From the NCBI GenBank assembly GCA_028716385.1, contig JAQUPX010000003.1:335910-399909 (forward strand): 64,000 bases of DNA. The letters run 5' to 3'. The translations under genes and the position numbers were made by a program. Below are positions 54,866-63,612 of this stretch, in pieces; positions within the stretch are counted from its first letter, which is position 1, and every line of letters begins with the position of its first letter. The DNA comes from a bacterium. Lineage in GTDB: Bacteria; Hydrothermota; UBA3073; JACQXS01; JAQTXJ01. The notes beneath the pieces are model-generated. The model saw nothing but the letters and a program-made list of their open reading frames with translations. It had not been told where the DNA came from and made no database searches.

Positions 54866-56323
54866 ATGACAAGAAAAATGCGTAATCCGGTGTCAATATT
54901 CCTTTTTTTGTTTTTGGTTGTTTTTGCATATTCAATTGTGAGATTAACTAATTGGTCTATGGAAAGAATGTTTCAAAGGAATTTTGAGAGCGCTTTCTAT
55001 CTTCTTACTTTTATTGTCAATAATTCTCTCCTTAACGAAAAAGAATTTGAAAAAGTTGAAATAGAAGAACTGAGAAAAAAGAGTATTGAAATTTCCGGAG
55101 AGCCAAACAAATTAAACAGTTCTTATCTTTCAGAGAACTTTCAAGGAGCTTGGGTTTTAAAGGATAGTGTGCTGAAAAGCGTTGTTAATTATCCTAATCT
55201 TGAAAGTGAAATCATCTATTTTTATAAACAAAACTTAGAAAGGAAAGATACATATACGCTTATAATTATCGAAAATAAACCATTCTTTCTTGCTAATTTT
55301 CCGAATAAGTCGTTTGACATCCTTCTTCTTTCCGAAGCAAAAGGGGTATGGAGTACAACGATTAACCAATTGCTGGATTCACTTGTTACATCTTCAGCCC
55401 TTGTCTATTTTTCCATTCTGGATGAAACTCAGACCCCTATTATTTTTAGTTCTCTCTATAATAACTTTCTCCCTCTGCAAGGAGAGGGTACTCATATAAT
55501 AAATACTCCTAAAGGTAGAATATTTCAGATTGAAAAAAAGATTTACGGCAAAAACTTTGTTTCTGGTTTTACAATGAGTTCTCTCAAAAAAATACAATCC
55601 CAAAATAACCTATTTCTTATATTTATAATAATTGTTTTTGCACTTCTGGAAATAACTCTTTTATTTAACTACATAAAATTTGATAAGTTTAAGATTAGAA
55701 AAGAGAGAGAAGTTAATCTGCTTAAGGAAATTGGAGCCCTATCCACGGGGTTTGCGCATGAGTTTAGAAATTCTCTACATACTCTATCGCTTCTTGGTAA
55801 TTTTCTAAATGAGGAGGAAAAAAATATTCTCTATAAAGAGATTGATAGAATGAAACTAGTTATGGACTCTTTAAAATTAATGGGGAAAGCCGAAATAGAA
55901 AAAAAAGAAGTCAAAGTTTATGAACTTATAGACGAATCTCTTTCTTTATTACAAGGTGTTATAAGCAGTGAGATAAAAGTTGAAAAAAATATCAACGAAA
56001 AATTAGTACTTTATGGAAACAGATTGCTGCTTGTAACTGTTTTTTCAAATTTGCTAAAAAACAGCATTGAGGCAGATGCAAAAAATATATCAATATTAGC
56101 AATTGAAAATAAAAATAATCTTTTTATAGATTTTATTGACGATGGCAAAGGAATTGATAGTAAAATTAGTGATAAAATATTTGAACCATTCTTTTCTCAG
56201 AAACCCCAAAGTGGGCTTGGACTTTTTCTTGCAAGGGCAATAATTGAAGCACATGGAGGGAAGATAGAATTTTGCAAAGGAAAAAAGACAAATTTTAAAA
56301 TAATTTTTAAAAAGAATGAATAA
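54866..56323 (+). CDS. membrane sensor histidine kinase
   Basis: Start at 54866 or 54878; neither has a strong ribosome site and the gene begins close to the upstream stop. TM1 about residues 8-28, periplasmic region about 30-245, TM2 about 247-270. H-box His298 in GFAHEFRNSLHTLS, N-box FSNLLKNSIEAD, G1 DFIDDGKGID and G2 GLGLFLARAIIEAHGG are all present. Phosphodonor to the NtrC-type regulator whose gene overlaps its end by 8 bases. Confidence 0.9.
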   Translation: MTRKMRNPVSIFLFLFLVVFAYSIVRLTNWSMERMFQRNFESAFYLLTFIVNNSLLNEKEFEKVEIEELRKKSIEISGEPNKLNSSYLSENFQGAWVLKDSVLKSVVNYPNLESEIIYFYKQNLERKDTYTLIIIENKPFFLANFPNKSFDILLLSEAKGVWSTTINQLLDSLVTSSALVYFSILDETQTPIIFSSLYNNFLPLQGEGTHIINTPKGRIFQIEKKIYGKNFVSGFTMSSLKKIQSQNNLFLIFIIIVFALLEITLLFNYIKFDKFKIRKEREVNLLKEIGALSTGFAHEFRNSLHTLSLLGNFLNEEEKNILYKEIDRMKLVMDSLKLMGKAEIEKKEVKVYELIDESLSLLQGVISSEIKVEKNINEKLVLYGNRLLLVTVFSNLLKNSIEADAKNISILAIENKNNLFIDFIDDGKGIDSKISDKIFEPFFSQKPQSGLGLFLARAIIEAHGGKIEFCKGKKTNFKIIFKKNE

Positions 56324-57674
56324 GATAAATATACTTCTTGTAGAAGATGAAGTTCAGCAACAAGTACTTCTTAAAAAGATACTTGTAAAAGAAGGTTATT
56401 TAGTTGAAGAGGCAAAAAATGGAAAAGATGCGATTAATAAATTTACCTGTAGTCAATTTGATATTGTATTGCTTGACTACAGACTGCCAGATATAACCGG
56501 ATTTGAAGTTTTACAACAAATCAAAACCATTGACCCAATAATTCCTGCTATCATAATAACTGCTTTTGCCAGCATAGGAGATGCAGTTAAATCAATAAAA
56601 GAAGGAGCATTCCATTATTTGACAAAACCGGTTAATCCGGATGAACTTTGTTCTGTTTTGAAAAAAGCCGTTGAAACGCTTACCTTGAAAAGAGAGAACG
56701 AGGAACTTAAAAAATCTTTCAGGGAAAAATATCGATATGAGGGAATAATATATGCATCGGGCAGTATGGAAGAATTAATGTCTCTGGTGTTTAGAGCTGC
56801 AAAAAGTGAGGCGAATATATTAATTACCGGAGAAAGTGGGACAGGGAAAGAACTTGTTGCCGGCGCAATTCATAATTTGTCGCCAAGAAAAGGAAAGAAT
56901 TTTGTTAGTATTCATCTTGCAGCATTTCCGGAAACTATTATTGAAACAGAGCTTTTTGGACATGAAAAAGGTGCCTTTACTGGAGCTGATAAGATGAGAA
57001 CAGGAAGATTTGAATTTGCATCGGGCGGGACGATATTTCTCGATGAGATAGGAGAATTGCCTCAATGTACACAGGTTAAAATACTTAGAGTCATACAGGA
57101 GAGAAAAATTGTCAGACTTGGGGCAAATGAAGAAATACCGGTAGATATAAGGCTTATATGTGCTACAAATAAAGATATAGAAGAAGAAATGAAAAAAGGA
57201 GGTTTTTGTGAAGCCCTATACTATAGACTCAATGTTATAAGAATACATATTCCTCCTTTAAGGAAAAGGAAAGAAGATATTCCTCTTCTTGTTGACCATT
57301 TCATTAGGTTGTATTCAAAGAAAGAAAACAAACCAATAAAAGGGATAACCGGGGAAGCAATGAAAAACATTATAAAGTATGATTTCCCTGGGAATATACG
57401 GGAACTTCAAAATATTATCGAGAGAGCCGTTGTGTTTGCGAGAGGGGAATATATTACGAAAGAAGACCTACCCGTTTTCATAACTCCAAAAACAAGATAT
57501 GCCGTGAATGGAAAATTAAACGATACTGTAGAAAAAATTGAAAAGGAAATGATTGTAGAAGCTCTGAGGAGAAATGTGTGGAATCAGACAAAGGCAGCCT
57601 TAGAACTTGAAATCTCTGAAAGAGTTTTGAGATATAAACTCAAGAAATACCGCATTAAGAAAACACTTCTATAA
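56316..57674 (+). CDS. NtrC-family sigma-54-dependent response regulator
   Basis: Receiver domain 1-120 with acidic pair VEDE, phospho-acceptor Asp54 (VLLDYRLPD) and Lys104 in LTKP. AAA+ domain about 145-375 with Walker A GESGTGKE (172-179), sigma-54-contact loop GAFTGA (219-224), Walker B FLDEIGEL (241-248) and the arginine-finger region. C-terminal Fis-type helix-turn-helix (about 408-450, [26 protein letters not shown]). All parts needed to activate sigma-54 promoters are intact. The operon's own promoter and two others nearby are sigma-54-like, so autoregulation is likely. Confidence 0.93.
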   Translation: MNKINILLVEDEVQQQVLLKKILVKEGYLVEEAKNGKDAINKFTCSQFDIVLLDYRLPDITGFEVLQQIKTIDPIIPAIIITAFASIGDAVKSIKEGAFHYLTKPVNPDELCSVLKKAVETLTLKRENEELKKSFREKYRYEGIIYASGSMEELMSLVFRAAKSEANILITGESGTGKELVAGAIHNLSPRKGKNFVSIHLAAFPETIIETELFGHEKGAFTGADKMRTGRFEFASGGTIFLDEIGELPQCTQVKILRVIQERKIVRLGANEEIPVDIRLICATNKDIEEEMKKGGFCEALYYRLNVIRIHIPPLRKRKEDIPLLVDHFIRLYSKKENKPIKGITGEAMKNIIKYDFPGNIRELQNIIERAVVFARGEYITKEDLPVFITPKTRYAVNGKLNDTVEKIEKEMIVEALRRNVWNQTKAALELEISERVLRYKLKKYRIKKTLL

Positions 57675-57867
57675 TAATACCAGTAGGGTTAAAGTACCAG
57701 AATACTTTATAAATCAAAAAATGGTAAAAAATCTGGGATGGATATGAACTCTATCTGCCAATATTTTTATAAATTTTCTGATATTGGAGTTATTCCAAAC
57801 GGACAAGAGCTTCTCTTATTAAAATCGGACAAAAACTCATTATAATTGGGAATAAAAAACACAGAAA

Positions 57868-58002
57868 ATGAGAAATGTATTAATTATTGCCGGGTGTTTT
57901 ATGATATCTTTTTTCCTTATAATAGCATTGCTTCCCATTCTAGTTATGTTCGGAATTGTCTTGTTTTTCAGTTCCTCCGGAAGAAGATTTGAGATAGATT
58001 AA
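57868..58002 (+). CDS. 44-residue predicted membrane microprotein
   Basis: ATG at 57868 opens a frame of 44 codons: one long hydrophobic segment (residues about 3-35, IAGCFMISFFLIIALLPILV) and a basic/acidic end (SSSGRRFEID), as in small single-span membrane proteins. A TATAAT-like box is at 57841-57846. The ribosome site is poor (ACAGAAA). Too short for family recognition; it could be chance, but hydrophobicity and topology are suggestive. Confidence 0.4.
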   Translation: MRNVLIIAGCFMISFFLIIALLPILVMFGIVLFFSSSGRRFEID

Positions 58003-58026
58003 TACAATCTCCCATAATAATTTTGC

Positions 58027-58055
58027 TTGACAAAGGGATGGAATAGGAATAATTT
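58027..58055 (+). promoter_or_regulatory. promoter for nikR
   Basis: TTGACA 58027-58032, 17-bp spacer, TAATTT 58050-58055; ATG at 58087. No clear NikR operator (GTATGA-type) is visible in it. Confidence 0.55.
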
Positions 58056-58086
58056 GCAGTAATATTTTTTATAAAAAAATAATATT

Positions 58087-58503
58087 ATGAAAATTTTAAG
58101 GTTTGCTGTATCGCTTCCCGAGGATTTATTAGAAACTTTTGATAAGATTATTGCAAAGAAAAACTATCCTTCCCGTTCGGAGGCGGTAAGAGATTTAATT
58201 AGAGCTCATTTCATAGAACAGGAATGGTCGGAGGGCAACAAAGAAGTCATAGGCACTATTTCAATCGTATATGACCACGATACAAGAGAACTACTAGATA
58301 AATTAATGGACTTTCAACACCATCACCATGGTTTTATAATTTCTTCTACCCATATACATCTCGATAACCATAATTGCCTTGAAGTTATTATCGTAAAGGG
58401 AAAAGGCAAAGATATAAAAAATATTGCAGACAAGCTGATAAGCATACGTGGAGTGAAACACGGAAAATTAAGTACGACCAGCACAGGCAAGGAACTATCC
58501 TGA
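58087..58503 (+). CDS. nikR: nickel-responsive regulator NikR
   Basis: Ribbon-helix-helix domain residues 1-50 ([38 protein letters not shown]). The C-terminal ACT-like domain carries the nickel ligands in a HHHHGF...[19 protein letters not shown] arrangement (His, His-x-His, Cys). 138 residues, normal length. It represses nickel uptake when nickel is ample, and the transporter genes follow directly. Confidence 0.92.
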   Translation: MKILRFAVSLPEDLLETFDKIIAKKNYPSRSEAVRDLIRAHFIEQEWSEGNKEVIGTISIVYDHDTRELLDKLMDFQHHHHGFIISSTHIHLDNHNCLEVIIVKGKGKDIKNIADKLISIRGVKHGKLSTTSTGKELS

Positions 58504-58573
58504 CAAATATTTTTTTGCTTGTCGGTATTACTATTTTTATTTTTGTAATATCTTAAGCTGAAAAAGGATAAGT

Positions 58574-59206
58574 ATGAGGAAGTGGAGCAATAGAATTTTA
58601 GATAAGGGTCTATGTTGGATTTTGTTTAATTGTGTTTTTGTTACTGTTGCTTTTGGGGCAATGCCTCTTTGCACGGATGATGCGGGGGTGGTTGAAAAAG
58701 CAAAATATGAGTTAGAGTCAGGATGCGATATAACTTCAGACGAGCAATTTGTAAATATCGGGTTCAAGCATGGCTTGACCGACAGAATGGATATAGGTGT
58801 TTTTTTGCCTTTGCAAACAAAGCCCAAAAAAGATGATGTATTTTGTCCCGCAGGAGTTTGTATGAAATTTATGTTGGTAAAAGATATGTTCTCTTTTAGT
58901 TTTGTTAATGAATTTGGAGAGCCGGATTATGTCTTAAATGGTATTTTTTCCCGGGAATTTAGTTTGTTGAAACTACATTTAAATTTAGGTTATGAATACA
59001 TAAGGAATTCAGGAGAAAAGGGTGAAATAAGTTATTCCGGCGCACTTGAATTTCCATTTAAGAATATTGACATTGTCGGGGAAATGTTGAACAAAGAAGG
59101 TGTTTTATTGGGAGGCAGAATACACATAAAAGATTGTATAGCGCTGGATACGGGTTGCAATATAAAAAACCAGTTATTAACGGTAGGTTTACATTATGAA
59201 TTTTAG
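58574..59206 (+). CDS. outer-membrane barrel-like protein in nickel-uptake operon
   Basis: Signal-type N-terminus ending VAFGAMP, then PLCTDDAGVVEKAKYELESGCD, a start seen in a family of putative outer-membrane channel proteins (often annotated transporter or hypothetical). Alternating strands follow, with the last residues LLTVGLHYEF typical of barrel ends. 210 residues. AAAGGAT ribosome site; nine bases before nikM. The position suggests an outer-membrane pore for nickel or its chelates. Confidence 0.65.
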   Translation: MRKWSNRILDKGLCWILFNCVFVTVAFGAMPLCTDDAGVVEKAKYELESGCDITSDEQFVNIGFKHGLTDRMDIGVFLPLQTKPKKDDVFCPAGVCMKFMLVKDMFSFSFVNEFGEPDYVLNGIFSREFSLLKLHLNLGYEYIRNSGEKGEISYSGALEFPFKNIDIVGEMLNKEGVLLGGRIHIKDCIALDTGCNIKNQLLTVGLHYEF

Positions 59207-59215
59207 GAGGATGAA

Positions 59216-59842
59216 ATGCATATACCTGACGGGTTTTTGGATGCAAAAACTGTCATAACGACTGCGGCGGTTTCCGGGACGATTTTAGTATTGGCATTTG
59301 CAAAGGCAAAGAAAAAAATAGGGGATAAACATATCCCGTTATACGGAGTATTAGCCGCTTTTATATTTGCGGCACAGATGCTTAATTTCCCGGTAGCAGG
59401 AGGAACATCAGGACATTTTGTAGGAGGGGCTTTAGCAGGCATATTGTTAGGTCCCCTGGGAGGAACAATTGTGATGACCGTTGTTCTTGTTGTCCAATGT
59501 CTGATTTTTCAGGACGGAGGACTAACGGCATTAGGTGCTAATGTACTTAATATGGCTATAGTATGTCCTTTTATAGGATATTACCTGTATATTGTTTTTG
59601 GTAAAAATAAGAAAAACTTATTAAGTCGGGTATTCATAGCCGGGACATTGTCAACGGTAGCTGCTGCAATAGCCTGTTCTATTGAATTAGGAATCTCAGG
59701 AACTGTGCCATTAAAAATTGCATTGCCAGCAATGACTATTGTTCATATTTTTATAGGTATCGGAGAAGGGTTAATTACGTTCTTTATTTTTAGTTTTTTA
59801 TTAAAAGTAAGACCGGATTTACTGGAGCTTGATAAAATATAG
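59216..59842 (+). CDS. nikM: ECF nickel/cobalt transporter substrate-binding membrane subunit
   Basis: Starts MHIPDGFLD, the N-terminal metal-binding loop (Met1-His2) essential in CbiM/NikM proteins. Further motifs are FAAQMLNFPVAGGTSGHFVGGALAGILLGP, FQDGGLTALGANVLNMA and about six TM segments. 208 residues. AGGAGG ribosome site. The adjacent nikR favours nickel over cobalt. Confidence 0.9.
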   Translation: MHIPDGFLDAKTVITTAAVSGTILVLAFAKAKKKIGDKHIPLYGVLAAFIFAAQMLNFPVAGGTSGHFVGGALAGILLGPLGGTIVMTVVLVVQCLIFQDGGLTALGANVLNMAIVCPFIGYYLYIVFGKNKKNLLSRVFIAGTLSTVAAAIACSIELGISGTVPLKIALPAMTIVHIFIGIGEGLITFFIFSFLLKVRPDLLELDKI

Positions 59843-59851
59843 GGGGATTCT

Positions 59852-60142
59852 ATGAAAAAGATAATTTTTACAGGGTTAATTATTTCATTTTTTCTCGTGC
59901 TTTTTATTTCTCCTTTTGCATCGTCATCCCCGGATGGATTGGAAAGAGTGGCTATAAACAAAGAATTTATTGAAAAAGGTGAGGGACATAATGTTATTAA
60001 AAGTCCTATGCCTGATTACTTAATTCCGGGCATAAAACAGGAAAAGGTATCGACTTCTGTTGCCGGTCTGATCGGAGTTTTAATCGTCTTCGGTATCGCT
60101 TATGGTGCCAGTGCTATTTTTCGTAAAAAGAGGGAGGAATAA
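59852..60142 (+). CDS. nikN: PDGLE-domain small subunit (CbiN/NikN-like)
   Basis: 96 residues: TM segment 5-25, then SSPDGLERVAINKEF, the defining PDGLE motif, and a second TM (VAGLIGVLIVFGIAYGASAIF). Stabilises the M subunit in nickel/cobalt ECF systems. Its TAA is in the same frame as the following gene. Confidence 0.88.
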   Translation: MKKIIFTGLIISFFLVLFISPFASSSPDGLERVAINKEFIEKGEGHNVIKSPMPDYLIPGIKQEKVSTSVAGLIGVLIVFGIAYGASAIFRKKREE

Positions 60143-60913
60143 ATTCTAAACTATTATTTAGATAACTATATAGGTTTAAATAGCATTATTCATAAGCTGG
60201 ATGCAAGAGTAAAATTCTTATTCTCTTTAACATTCATTTTTTTTGTAGTTCTTACGCCCCCTTTTTATCTAACAAAATTTTTCTTTTACTTTTTATTCAT
60301 TCTTCTCATATCTTTGGCTTCCCGAATTCCATTTCTATATATCTTTAAACGTTCTTTGGTAATTGTCCCTTTTGTCCTCTTGGTCGGGGCTTTTATTCCA
60401 TTCATGAAAAATGGAACAATTGCCGGCTCTTACAATTTTGGCTTATTTAAGCTAACCGTAACTTACGAGGGACTCCTAATCTTTTGGAATATATTTATTA
60501 AAGCATGGCTCTCTGCGCTTATACTGATTATTCTTTCATCTACTACCCGATTCAATACATTGCTGGAAGGATTAAAAAGTTTGCGCATACCGTTTATTTT
60601 TATAATGATTCTTTCCCTTATGTATCGTTATCTCTTTATCTTGCAGGAAAAAGCAATCTCTATGGATAGGACAAGAAGAATGAGAACTTTTAGAAATAGC
60701 TTCTTTTCACAAGTAAAGGCAATGGGAAATATTATTGCTATGCTTTTTATTAAATCTTATAATAAAGGGGAGCAAATTTATATCTCTATGTGTTTAAGAG
60801 GGTTTGATGGGAATACAAAAACACTGGACAGATTAGCGATCAGGAAATATGATATTTTATTTCTGTCGTTGGCTTTACTTTATCTGGTTGTTATACGGTT
60901 TATAATAAAATGA
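60143..60913 (+). CDS. nikQ: ECF transporter T component, probable ATT (AUU) start
   Basis: EcfT/CbiQ family: YYLDNYIGLNSIIHKLDARVKFLFSLTFIFFV at the N-terminus, SRMR-like RTRRMRTFRNS and the coupling-helix MCLRGFDGNTKT near the end, with 5-6 TM segments. Homology begins immediately after the nikN stop (60140-60142), yet no ATG, GTG or TTG occurs in frame before ATG near 60398 apart from TTG at 60314, which would delete about 57 conserved residues. ATT at 60143, with AGGGAGGA directly upstream, is the best start. 256 residues from there matches the family. Confidence 0.8.
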   Translation: MLNYYLDNYIGLNSIIHKLDARVKFLFSLTFIFFVVLTPPFYLTKFFFYFLFILLISLASRIPFLYIFKRSLVIVPFVLLVGAFIPFMKNGTIAGSYNFGLFKLTVTYEGLLIFWNIFIKAWLSALILIILSSTTRFNTLLEGLKSLRIPFIFIMILSLMYRYLFILQEKAISMDRTRRMRTFRNSFFSQVKAMGNIIAMLFIKSYNKGEQIYISMCLRGFDGNTKTLDRLAIRKYDILFLSLALLYLVVIRFIIK

Positions 60914-61602
60914 AAGTCATTGAATGTCATAATGTAAGTTATCTTTATCCGAATGGATTAAACGCAATTAATGGGATAGATTTTTCCATAGAAGAGAATG
61001 AAACACTTGGAATAATCGGTCCCAACGGCGCAGGTAAAACAACCTTATTCCTTGCGTTATGCGGGATAATTCCTTTTGAAGGAGAAATAACAATTTGTAA
61101 TACGAAACTTACAAAAAGCAATACGCAGGATTTAAGAAAAAATTTAGGATTTGTTTTTCAAAACCCGGATGACCAGTTGTTTATGCCAACAGTTTATGAG
61201 GATATTGCCTTTGGTCCTATAAATCTTGGATTTTCAAAAGACGAAGTTGATTGTTGTGTAAAAAAAGCTCTTCGTAATATTGGATTATCGGACTTTGAAG
61301 ACAGGATTACCCATCATCTAAGTTTTGGCGAGAAAAAAAGGGTTGCATTAGCCACCGTATTATCAATGTCGCCCAAAATCTTATTACTGGATGAACCAAC
61401 AAGCGAACTTGACCCGTGGGCAAAAAATCAGTTCATTGATTTGATTTCTAAAATTAAAGGTACGAAAATTATTGCCAGTCATGACTTACAGATGATTATA
61501 GACCTTTGCGATAAAATTATGTTGTTGAATAAAGGCAAAATACTTGAAATAACGGAAAATACAAAAGACATAAAAGAGCTATACAGTAAGTTTAATCTCT
61601 AA
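60910..61602 (+). CDS. nikO: ECF nickel/cobalt transporter ATPase
   Basis: Walker A GPNGAGKTT (about 37-45), Q-loop FQNPDDQLFMPTVYEDIAFGP, signature LSFGEKKRVALATVL, Walker B ILLLDEPTSELDP and switch His in IASHDL. 230 residues, single ATPase as in NikMNQO systems. ATGA overlap with nikQ. Cytoplasmic; powers uptake through NikMNQ. Confidence 0.93.
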   Translation: MKVIECHNVSYLYPNGLNAINGIDFSIEENETLGIIGPNGAGKTTLFLALCGIIPFEGEITICNTKLTKSNTQDLRKNLGFVFQNPDDQLFMPTVYEDIAFGPINLGFSKDEVDCCVKKALRNIGLSDFEDRITHHLSFGEKKRVALATVLSMSPKILLLDEPTSELDPWAKNQFIDLISKIKGTKIIASHDLQMIIDLCDKIMLLNKGKILEITENTKDIKELYSKFNL

Positions 61603-61748
61603 CATCATTTTCTACTCGATTGCCAACACCGAACAATTGTAACAAATAATTAATTATTTGCTTTCGCTCTTTTGTTGATATTTATAGATAGTGTATATAT
61701 TTAAGTGCTTATATAGATTACAAGGTTGAAAGAACATCGCAGAAAAAC

Positions 61749-62150
61749 TTGTTTGAGCCCTATCAAAAAATAATTGGAGAATATAAAAAACTTCCGCTTA
61801 GACAAGAAAGAAAACTTATTATACTTGCCCAAAAGGGAAATTCTTCGGCACAATCAAAACTGCTACTCCATTTAATTGGATTCTTTTTGTTCCGGATTAA
61901 GACCACTCTATATCCTTCAATCGTCAAACAATACGGGGAAGATATTCTTCAGGATTGTTTATGTCTGGCTGTTAAAAAAATTGGCAACTATAACCTGAAA
62001 TATAAAAATAAAACCGGAAAATCACAGCCAGTAAACCTCAGTACATATATGTGGAAAAGTATTACAGGTTTGATGTTGACTTCCGTAAAAGCTCAAAGAG
62101 AAGTTTGTTTTTCTGATTTACCAAACTGGCAAATCCAAAAATATGAGTAG
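61749..62150 (+). CDS. truncated sigma-70-like protein
   Basis: TTG start with no strong ribosome site. LPLRQERKLIILAQKGNSSAQSKLLLHLIGFFLFRI resembles sigma region 1.2/2.1, and YGEDILQDCLCLAVKKIGNYNLKY...NLSTYMWKSITGLMLT resembles 2.2-2.4 (DLIQEG...FSTYA.W.IR). The protein ends at 133 residues without regions 3 or 4. It may be a decayed sigma factor, a phage-type sigma-like regulator or an anti-sigma decoy. Followed by copy 3 of the dispersed element. Confidence 0.5.
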   Translation: MFEPYQKIIGEYKKLPLRQERKLIILAQKGNSSAQSKLLLHLIGFFLFRIKTTLYPSIVKQYGEDILQDCLCLAVKKIGNYNLKYKNKTGKSQPVNLSTYMWKSITGLMLTSVKAQREVCFSDLPNWQIQKYE

Positions 62151-62202
62151 TTATTATAACTAAAAAAAAATAATCATAAATTCGAAATCTTCAATCAAAA
62201 TG

Positions 62203-62290
62203 TTGGTGTTATAGACGCAATTCACCCTATATTGAATTTGAGGTAGAGAAAGATATAGTAAGGGTGTAGTCTACCCTATTGGGTAGTTTT
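62203..62290 (+). repeat. dispersed TTGGTGTTATAGA element, copy 3
   Basis: TTGGTGTTATAGACGCAATT, then TTGAATTTGAGG, TAGAGAAAGATATAG and AGGGTGTAGTCTACCCT. The last block is a perfect 5-bp hairpin, versus AAGG..CCTT at the same columns in copy 1. More than 20 kb from copies 1 and 2, same orientation. Confidence 0.7.
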
Positions 62291-62366
62291 TATCACCCGT
62301 TTAGTATAAAATTTCACCCCCAATTTTTTGATTCACAAAAAGACTAAAAAAAGTTGGCATTAAAGA

Positions 62367-62395
62367 TTGACAAAGGTAGGTTTTGAGAATATTTA
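62367..62395 (+). promoter_or_regulatory. promoter for permease genes
   Basis: TTGACA 62367-62372, 17-bp spacer, TATTTA 62390-62395. The surrounding 40 bases match the promoter at 7640 nearly exactly. Confidence 0.6.
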
Positions 62396-62442
62396 AGTAT
62401 AAAGATATCTGTTAATAAAATAAATAGAAGGAAAGATAACAA

Positions 62443-62913
62443 ATGCGTATATTAACTATTTTTGTTTTAATATGTTTAGTGGTATCATTAGTTTTTGACC
62501 GAAAAAAAACATTCCTTGGGATTAAAAAAGGGTGGAAGATGTTTCTAAATATTCTTCCGACATTACTTAATGTTTTAATTTTAGTAAGTGTTTTTCTGTA
62601 TTTAGTTCCTAAAGAAACTTTGATTAAATGGTTAGGCAAAGATTCCGGTGTAATGGGAATGTTTATCGCGGCAGTTTTGGGCTCTATTTCTTTAATCCCG
62701 GCATTTGTCTCTTATCCGCTGGCAGCAATTTTATTAAAAAGTGGAGTGAGCTATCAAGTTTTGGCAATATTTATAACAACGCTTTTAATGGTAGGGGTAT
62801 TAACTTTACCCCTTGAATCAAAGTATTTTGGACTAAAAGTTGCTATAATGAGAAATTCTTTGAGTTTTGTTGGAGCAATAATAATCGGAGTTTTAATAGG
62901 AATATTTATATGA
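62443..62913 (+). CDS. predicted permease, N-terminal half (ArsP/DUF318-like)
   Basis: 156 residues with about four TM segments. LVPKETLIKWLGKDSGVMGMFIAAVLGSISLIPAFVSYPLAAILLKSGVSYQVLAIFITTLLMVGVLTLPLE matches one repeat of ArsP/YraQ-type permeases, which normally hold two such repeats in one chain. ATGA overlap with the second half. ArsP exports organoarsenicals; other members have no proven substrate. Confidence 0.7.
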   Translation: MRILTIFVLICLVVSLVFDRKKTFLGIKKGWKMFLNILPTLLNVLILVSVFLYLVPKETLIKWLGKDSGVMGMFIAAVLGSISLIPAFVSYPLAAILLKSGVSYQVLAIFITTLLMVGVLTLPLESKYFGLKVAIMRNSLSFVGAIIIGVLIGIFI

Positions 62914-63440
62914 AAAAAGTTTCTCAGTGGATAAATAAATACTTGTTCGTAGGGGTATTTGGTATTTTTATCCTTATATCACAACTTTTTAATTTTGCAG
63001 GAGGACAAACAATAACCAACAATTTCTGGCTCTTTTTTAAAGAGATGATAATTTTTTTACCCTTTATGTTTATCCTTATAGGTCTTTTTGATGTATGGAT
63101 ACCAAAAGCAAAAATTGAAAAACATATTGGAAACGAATCCGGGATAAAAGGAATTGTATTAGTTGTGCTGTTGGCAACATTACAAGCCGGACCTTTGTAT
63201 GGAGCTTTTCCCGTAACATATTTATTATGGAAAAAAGGGGCAAGCATAAAAAACATTTTCATTTATCTTGGTGCATTCTCAACTCTAAAAATACCAATGC
63301 TTGCTTTTGAAATTGGTTTTCTGGGATTAAAGTTCACTCTATTGAGAACGATAATTACTTTGCCGGTCTTTATTTTAATTGGTTATTTAATGGAGTCCTA
63401 CCTTCGGAATAAAAATTTTGAAATAAAACAACCAAATTAA
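62910..63440 (+). CDS. predicted permease, C-terminal half (ArsP/DUF318-like)
   Basis: 176 residues, about five TM segments. AKIEKHIGNESGIKGIVLVVLLATLQAGPLYGAFPVTYLLWKKGASIKNIFIYLGAFSTLKIPMLAFEIGFLG is the equivalent of the same core in the preceding protein (KWLGKDSGVMG... / KHIGNESGIKG...). The two presumably associate as a heterodimer. Confidence 0.7.
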   Translation: MKKVSQWINKYLFVGVFGIFILISQLFNFAGGQTITNNFWLFFKEMIIFLPFMFILIGLFDVWIPKAKIEKHIGNESGIKGIVLVVLLATLQAGPLYGAFPVTYLLWKKGASIKNIFIYLGAFSTLKIPMLAFEIGFLGLKFTLLRTIITLPVFILIGYLMESYLRNKNFEIKQPN

Positions 63441-63612
63441 GCAAGGAAATCTCAATCTTAAAAGTCTCCACTTAAAAAAGGGGCCATTTTTCTCAATCCT
63501 TGCGGAATGTTAAAAATCTACACTATCTAAACCGCCGAAACTTTTGATAAAATTATTCTCTTTACTTTTCTTCAAATCCCTCTTAATTATAATTTGTTAG
63601 CAGGAATTAAAT

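Noticed and set aside
58003..58090. Nickel/cobalt riboswitch before nikR
   Set aside because: The leader is only about 25 bases and AT-rich; too short for a NiCo aptamer.
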